Positions 22,504-26,460 of a stretch of DNA of 26,460 bases are shown here, piece by piece. Within the stretch, counting starts at the first letter, position 1; each line of letters starts with the position of its first letter. A model generated the notes under the pieces. It was not told the origin of the DNA. It ran no database searches and was given only the letters and a program-made list of their open reading frames with translations. The position numbers were made by a program, and so were the translations under genes. The stretch comes from JAFHCF01 sp048497495 (GTDB taxonomy: Bacteria; Pseudomonadota; Alphaproteobacteria; Rhizobiales; Ancalomicrobiaceae). Location: positions 1 through 26,460 of the forward strand of contig JAFHCF010000178.1 of the NCBI GenBank assembly GCA_048497495.1. The letters run 5' to 3'.

Positions 22504-23817
22504 ATGTTCTATCAGCTCTATGAACTGAACCACGCCGCCATGAGACCGCTGCGGGTGGTCGCGGAAATGGGCCACATGGCCTTGCGCAATCCCTTCAATC
22601 CCTTCGCCCAGACCGCGATGGGCCGTTCGATGGCGGCGTCCTTCGAGGTGCTCGAACGCACCACCCGGCGTTACGGCAAGCCCGAGTTCGATCTGCCGTC
22701 GACGGTCGTCGACGGCCGGGACGTGCCGGTCGTCGAGAAGGTGGTGTGGCAGAAGCCCTTCTGCCGTCTCCTCCATTTCGAGCGCGAACTGCCCGCCGGT
22801 CGCCCGCGCGATCCCAAGGTGCTGATCGTCGCGCCGATGTCGGGCCACTATGCCACGCTGCTGCGCGGCACCGTCGAGGCGATGATGCCGGCCCACGAGG
22901 TCCACATCACCGACTGGATCGACGCCCGCATGGTGCCGGTGACCGAGGGCTCCTTCGATCTCGAGGACTATGTCGACTATATCGTCGAGATGATCCATCA
23001 CCTCGGCGAAGGGGTGAACATCGTCGCGGTGTGCCAGCCCTCGGTGCCGGTTCTGGCCGCCGTCGCGGTCATGGCAGAAGCCGGAGACCCGCTATCGCCG
23101 GCCTCGATGACGCTGATGGGCGGACCGATCGACACCCGCATCTCGCCCACCGTCGTCAACAAGTTGGCCCACGACAAAGGCCTGGAATGGTTCGAGCGCA
23201 GCGTCATCATGCGCGTGCCCTTCCCCAATCCCGGCGTCATGCGCGAGGTCTACCCGGGCTTCCTCCAGCTCGGCGGCTTCATGTCGATGAACCTCGACCG
23301 CCATGTCGACGCCCACAAGGACTTCTACCAGCACCTGATCACGGGCGACGGCGACTCGGCCGAAAAGCATCGCGACTTCTACGACGAGTATCTGGCGGTG
23401 ATGGATCTCACCAAGGAGTTCTATCTCCAGACCATCGAGACGGTGTTCCTGAAACACGCCCTGCCCGAGGGCACGATGACCCATCGCGGCAGGCCGGTCG
23501 ATCCGTCGGCGATCCGCGACACCGCGCTCTTCACCGTCGAGGGCGAACTCGACGACATCACCGGGCCGGGCCAGACCCAGGCGGCGCACGCCCTGTGCGC
23601 CAACCTCGCCCCCGACATGCGCCAGGACTACGTCCAGCCCGGCGTCGGCCACTACGGCGTCTTCAACGGCTCGAGGTTCCGCGCCAACATCCAGCCGCGC
23701 ATCGCCGACTTCATCCGCCGCCATGCCCGCGGCGCGGTGGTCGCGGCCGAGCCGGCGCCGGCGGCGAAGCCCGCGCCGAGGCGGGCGGCGGCGCGCAAGG
23801 CCGCGCCGGTCGCCTGA
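22504..23817 (+). CDS. phaZ: Intracellular polyhydroxybutyrate depolymerase
   Basis: PhaZ releases 3-hydroxybutyrate from native storage granules in the cytosol when carbon is short. The 437-aa protein begins MFYQLYELNHAAMRPLR, a start typical of the family, and has the alpha/beta-hydrolase core. The nucleophile is a cysteine, Cys177 in 'AVCQPSVP', as in Ralstonia-type intracellular depolymerases. The likely acid is near 'EGELDDITG' and the histidine is in 'VGHYGVFNGSRF'. The last 26 residues are a low-complexity Ala/Pro/Lys/Arg tail. The start at 22504 has GAGG 4 nt upstream. No phaC, phaB or phasin gene is in the window. It converges with uppP. Confidence 0.93.
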   Translation: MFYQLYELNHAAMRPLRVVAEMGHMALRNPFNPFAQTAMGRSMAASFEVLERTTRRYGKPEFDLPSTVVDGRDVPVVEKVVWQKPFCRLLHFERELPAGRPRDPKVLIVAPMSGHYATLLRGTVEAMMPAHEVHITDWIDARMVPVTEGSFDLEDYVDYIVEMIHHLGEGVNIVAVCQPSVPVLAAVAVMAEAGDPLSPASMTLMGGPIDTRISPTVVNKLAHDKGLEWFERSVIMRVPFPNPGVMREVYPGFLQLGGFMSMNLDRHVDAHKDFYQHLITGDGDSAEKHRDFYDEYLAVMDLTKEFYLQTIETVFLKHALPEGTMTHRGRPVDPSAIRDTALFTVEGELDDITGPGQTQAAHALCANLAPDMRQDYVQPGVGHYGVFNGSRFRANIQPRIADFIRRHARGAVVAAEPAPAAKPAPRRAAARKAAPVA

Positions 23818-23844
23818 GATCGCTCGAAGGAATCGTTCGATCTC
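23816..23844. terminator. Possible terminator between phaZ and uppP
   Basis: GAGATCG (23816-23822) pairs with CGATCTC (23838-23844), with AA/TT able to close further inside the loop. It overlaps the phaZ stop codon and lies between convergent genes. No T tract. Confidence 0.4.
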
Positions 23845-23895
23845 GCCGCCGCGAACCATGCCGCCCCGCGTCCCGAGGGCCTCGGCCCCGCGTCG

Positions 23896-24768
23896 TCACG
23901 CCAAGACGTCGAGCCACACGACGAGGAGTAGGAACGCCCCCATCAGCGCCCGGTAGATCACGAAGGGCCAGGAGGAGAACCGCTCCAACACCCGCATCAG
24001 CGTCCAGATGGCGACGAAGGCGGCGACCGAGGCGGTGGCGAGCCCGATGCCGAGCACTTCCCAGCCCTGGGCATCGAGCCCGGCGTGGCGCAGCTCGAGC
24101 AGTTCCGCGACGCCTGCGCCGGTGATCGCCGGCAGGCCGAGAAGGAAGGAGAAGCGCGCCGCGTCCTCGCGCTTGAGGTTCATGAACATCGCCGCCGTCA
24201 GCGTCGAGCCCGACCGCGACACGCCCGGAATCAGCGCCCCCACCTGGGCGAGGCCGACCACCACCGCGTCGCGCAGGCGGATCTCCTCGTAGGACCGCTT
24301 GTGCTTGCACACCAGTTCGGCGAGCGCCAAGAGCACCGCCATGGCGACGCTGGCCGCCCCGATCACCCACAATTCGCGCAAGGGCGAGTCACAGGCGTTG
24401 AGCTGCTTCCTCAGGAGCACTCCGCCGACGACGATCGGAATGGTGGCGATGACGATGCCCACGGCGATGCGGAACTGGTGCGAACGATAGTCCCCCGTGT
24501 CGATCGCCTTGTAGGTGCCGGCGATCAGCCCGGCGATGTCGCGCCAGAAGTAGGTGACCACCGCGAAGAGGGCGGCGAGTTGCATCGCCGCCGAAAAGGC
24601 CGAGCCGGGATCGGGCCAGCCCAGGAGGGTCGGCACGATGCGCATGTGCGCCGTCGAGGAGATCGGCAGGAGCTCGGTGATGCCCTGGACCACGCCGAGG
24701 GTGGCCACCTGGAAACCGTCGAGCTTCGCGAAGCCGGTGTCGAGACCGTTGGTGCACGCCATAGCCAT
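23896..24768 (-). CDS. uppP: Undecaprenyl-diphosphatase
   Basis: UppP (BacA) recycles the lipid carrier undecaprenyl pyrophosphate for peptidoglycan and other polymers, and its overproduction gives bacitracin resistance. The 290-aa form has about eight membrane segments, the first signature 'LGVVQGITELLPISSTAH' (24-41) with catalytic Glu and Ser, and the second 'LIPGVSRSGSTLTAAMF' with the essential Arg. I chose the ATG at 24768 because it gives the normal N-terminus. Its ribosome site is weak, and in-frame starts at 24909 (ATG) and 24936 (GTG) would add a basic 47-56-residue extension not typical of the family. It diverges from a secreted peptidase gene. Confidence 0.92.
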   Translation of the reverse strand: MAMACTNGLDTGFAKLDGFQVATLGVVQGITELLPISSTAHMRIVPTLLGWPDPGSAFSAAMQLAALFAVVTYFWRDIAGLIAGTYKAIDTGDYRSHQFRIAVGIVIATIPIVVGGVLLRKQLNACDSPLRELWVIGAASVAMAVLLALAELVCKHKRSYEEIRLRDAVVVGLAQVGALIPGVSRSGSTLTAAMFMNLKREDAARFSFLLGLPAITGAGVAELLELRHAGLDAQGWEVLGIGLATASVAAFVAIWTLMRVLERFSSWPFVIYRALMGAFLLLVVWLDVLA

Positions 24769-24936
24769 GTTGAAAAAGTCCGATCGCCCATGAATTCGGT
24801 CGAGAGCCCGTCGCACCCCCGTCCTCGACCGCGAACCGCCCGCGACGGGCTCGATCACGTCGTCGGCGGCAGGTCTCGCCCCGGCTTTCCGCCATTCTGT
24901 GATCGCCATGGTTTCCAGAGTCTTGCGGCGACCCAC

Positions 24937-25041
24937 GTAAATTCGATCTAATGTATAAATCTCCGATAAATGAGTATAAAAATTGTATTTAACTCACTGA
25001 AGAAAATCGACCACAACATTTGACGCGGATATAATTCGAAT
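24937..25041. other. Strongly AT-rich divergent promoter region
   Basis: About 105 bp between uppP and the BTLCP gene fall far below the GC level of the window, with many TATAAA-like strings (for example 24974-24979). It likely houses promoters for both sides. Confidence 0.45.
25007..25035 (+). promoter_or_regulatory. Possible promoter of the BTLCP peptidase gene
   Basis: A perfect -10 TATAAT (25030-25035) has a modest -35 TCGACC (25007-25012) at 17 bp. The predicted start lies about 40 bp upstream of the ATG. Confidence 0.45.
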
Positions 25042-25080
25042 GTGCGAGGTTCGCTTCACTGGACGTGGGGTGACTTCGAG

Positions 25081-25740
25081 ATGATGAAGAAAAACATCTG
25101 GGGATTTGTCGTTCTGGCTGCGTCGGTCATGATCTCGACCGAGGTGTATGCTCAGGTTCAACAGCTACCGAGGCCGAAGGCGGGGCTTGTCGTGGCCCGC
25201 CTTCCCGAAACCACCAATGCCTTGCCGGTCGGCGATGCGCGCCCGGTATGGGGGTGGGTCGACTTCTGCCGGCGTCAGGGCCAGAACTGCACCGTGGCCA
25301 AGGCCCGTTCGCAGGAGGTTCGCCTCGACGGCAACACCTGGAACGTGATGGTCGAGGTCAATCGCTCGATCAACGCCGCGATCGACCCGGTGACCGACAT
25401 GGACCATTGGGGCGTCGCCGATCGCTGGGATTTCCCGACCGACGGCCGCGGCGATTGCGAGGACTATGTCCTGCTCAAGCGCAAGGTCCTGATGGAGCGC
25501 GGCTTCCCGCGCCAGGCCCTGCTCGTCACCGTGGTCATCGACGGCAACGGTGACGGCCACGCGGTCCTCACCGTCAAGAGCGACCACGGCGACTTCGTCC
25601 TCGACAACATGCGCGACGACGTCCGCGCCTGGGTCCGCACCGGCTATCGCTTCGTCAAGCGCCAGTCGCAGGAGGATCCCAATCGCTGGGTCGCCCTCGA
25701 CGACGGCGTCGCCGCGCCGGCGATGGTGTCTGCCCATTGA
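25081..25740 (+). CDS. Secreted transglutaminase-like cysteine peptidase (BTLCP/LapG family)
   Basis: The 219-aa precursor has a signal peptide (MMKKNIWGFVVLAASVMIST, cut near VYA-QV at 24/25), so it acts in the periplasm. The catalytic triad is visible: Cys126 in 'GRGDCEDYVLLKR', His160 in 'DGHAVLTV' and Asp175 in 'LDNMRDD'. Family member LapG cleaves a large adhesin to release biofilm cells and is held back by the c-di-GMP receptor LapD; no LapD-like or adhesin gene is in the window. Alphaproteobacteria also carry simpler single-gene members of unknown substrate, and this is probably one. Starts at 25081 and 25084 (ATGATG) are equivalent; a GTG at 25042 lacks support. Two cysteines (63, 70) may form a disulfide. 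Confidence 0.9.
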   Translation: MMKKNIWGFVVLAASVMISTEVYAQVQQLPRPKAGLVVARLPETTNALPVGDARPVWGWVDFCRRQGQNCTVAKARSQEVRLDGNTWNVMVEVNRSINAAIDPVTDMDHWGVADRWDFPTDGRGDCEDYVLLKRKVLMERGFPRQALLVTVVIDGNGDGHAVLTVKSDHGDFVLDNMRDDVRAWVRTGYRFVKRQSQEDPNRWVALDDGVAAPAMVSAH

Positions 25741-26096
25741 GGTCGCAGTGCGGAAATGACGCGGGACGGCGAAAATCCCGCCGCTCCGCGCTCGCCGCAT
25801 GGCTGACGTATCTCCGCCGAGATTCCGCCACGATCGCGGGCCTTCGCCGCAGCATCGGGAAAACTGCGGCAATGGCGAGGAAATCAGATCTTTCCCGGCG
25901 CCGGCTAGATTGACGAAGGGTTAACCGATCCATTTGTAGTCATGCGTGAATTGCATGGCAGGGGACGTTTAAAGCGCCTTCAAAATAGGCAGATCTCTGT
26001 CTATCTGATGAGCATCGAAGCGCACGGGAGGCCGCCGAAAGTTCGGCGACGGCGTGTGGAACAGGGGAGGCCGAGAGGGTCTCCGGGGTGCAGGTC
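25741..26096. promoter_or_regulatory. Long leader upstream of the DUF1127 gene
   Basis: The 356 bp hold no credible gene. A 6-bp hairpin GCGGGA/TCCCGC (25761-25766 with 25776-25781) may end the peptidase transcript. TTGACG (25912-25917) could be a -35 for the DUF1127 gene, followed by a TTAACC half-site and a weak TTTGTA at 17 bp. Around 25968-26010 the sequence is AT-richer. The promoter cannot be fixed. Confidence 0.35.
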
Positions 26097-26258
26097 ATGT
26101 CTATCACTACGATCGCCAATCAGGTTCGCTCCTCGCTCGAGCGTTTTCGCAGCTACCGCCGCGCCGTTCGTGAGCTTTCGGCCCTCGACGACCGCCAGCT
26201 CTGCGACATCGGCCTCGTCCGTTCGCGGATCGAGGAAGCCGCTCGCGGCATTCATTGA
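26097..26258 (+). CDS. DUF1127 domain-containing small protein
   Basis: The 53-aa protein (MSITTIANQVRSSLERF ...) ends with the DUF1127 motif 'LSALDDRQLCDIGLVRSRIE' followed by 'EAARG'. These tiny Arg-rich proteins are abundant in alphaproteobacteria; members have been linked to RNA binding, phosphate and carbon metabolism, and stress responses. It is too short for ordinary open-frame listings. AGGTC and GGGGTG lie just upstream of the ATG, and a strong terminator follows 28 bp after the stop, so it is a single-gene transcript. A single cysteine sits in the motif (Cys36). Confidence 0.88.
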   Translation: MSITTIANQVRSSLERFRSYRRAVRELSALDDRQLCDIGLVRSRIEEAARGIH

Positions 26259-26285
26259 AACACCGTCCATCGGCTTTCATCGGAC

Positions 26286-26309
26286 AGGGCGGCCCTCGGG
26301 CCGCCCTTT
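26286..26309 (+). terminator. Terminator of the DUF1127 gene
   Basis: A 9-bp perfect stem AGGGCGGCC (26286-26294) / GGCCGCCCT (26299-26307) with a CTCG tetraloop is followed by TTTCG. Strong hairpin, short T tract. Confidence 0.8.
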
Positions 26310-26460
26310 CGCGCGTCACGGCCTCCGATTCGAGGCGGCGACGCCCACGGCGCGGGCGCGATCCGGCCGGGTTTCGACGTTCCAAGCGCCTCGCTCCCCT
26401 GCCGAGGCGGGCGCAAGACCCCGAATTCGGTCGGAAATCTTCGACGCGCCGAAGAAATCA

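Noticed and set aside
25918..25935. CtrA binding site near GGTTAACC
   Set aside because: Only a TTAACC half-site is present; the second TTAA at 7-bp spacing is missing.
1..26460. CRISPR array, prophage structural genes, toxin-antitoxin or biosynthetic cluster
   Set aside because: No regular spacer repeats and no characteristic genes were seen; apart from the left-edge recombinase the window is core genome.

Overview
The window is a high-GC stretch of chromosome from an alphaproteobacterium, most likely of the order Hyphomicrobiales (Rhizobiales). The evidence is the gene order dnaA ... rpsT - enoyl-CoA hydratase - mutM - ubiE - ubiB, dapB-gpmA close to dnaA, an ActS/ActR redox two-component pair, MmcB, a PHB depolymerase, a DUF1127 mini-protein, and an intergenic inverted repeat of a kind common in this order. 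The genus cannot be settled by eye.

Left edge (1-1500): the C-terminal part of a large serine recombinase, cut off by the window start, runs towards a tRNA-Ser(GGA) gene whose 3' end faces it. This looks like the right boundary of an integrated element. From 1850 to 7600 the genes are nth (-), an AraC/Ogt fusion alkyltransferase (+) preceded by a hairpin repeat, then gpmA, dapB, dnaA and a small rhodanese, all on the minus strand. A 0.6-kb AT-richer spacer follows, then rpsT (-) with a clear promoter and terminator, enoyl-CoA hydratase (-) and mutM (-). mutM has a decayed 41-bp tandem duplication of its 3' end.

From 10.8 to 13.9 kb the plus-strand ubiE-ubiB pair makes late steps of ubiquinone and is followed by a DUF4202 gene. 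A 117-bp REP-like inverted repeat separates this from a minus-strand nhaD-like antiporter / mmcB operon. wrbA (-) and a BaiN-type flavoprotein (+) diverge at 16.9 kb. The redox sensor kinase ActS and regulator ActR (-) diverge from a two-gene ABC-2 exporter (+). phaZ (+) and uppP (-) converge. uppP then diverges from a secreted BTLCP cysteine peptidase across a very AT-rich 100-bp gap. A 53-aa DUF1127 gene with its terminator closes the window.

Most of the window is ordinary core genome: replication initiation, translation, DNA base repair (nth, mutM, Ogt, MmcB), quinone and redox physiology (ubiE, ubiB, wrbA, actSR) and envelope functions (dapB, uppP, ABC-2). I do not see a convincing new multi-gene system. 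The points worth a second look are the recombinase/tRNA junction, the Ada-like protein without its sensor domain, the repeats around dnaA and mutM, and several palindromes in divergent promoter regions. All functional calls come from reading motifs; no database search was possible.
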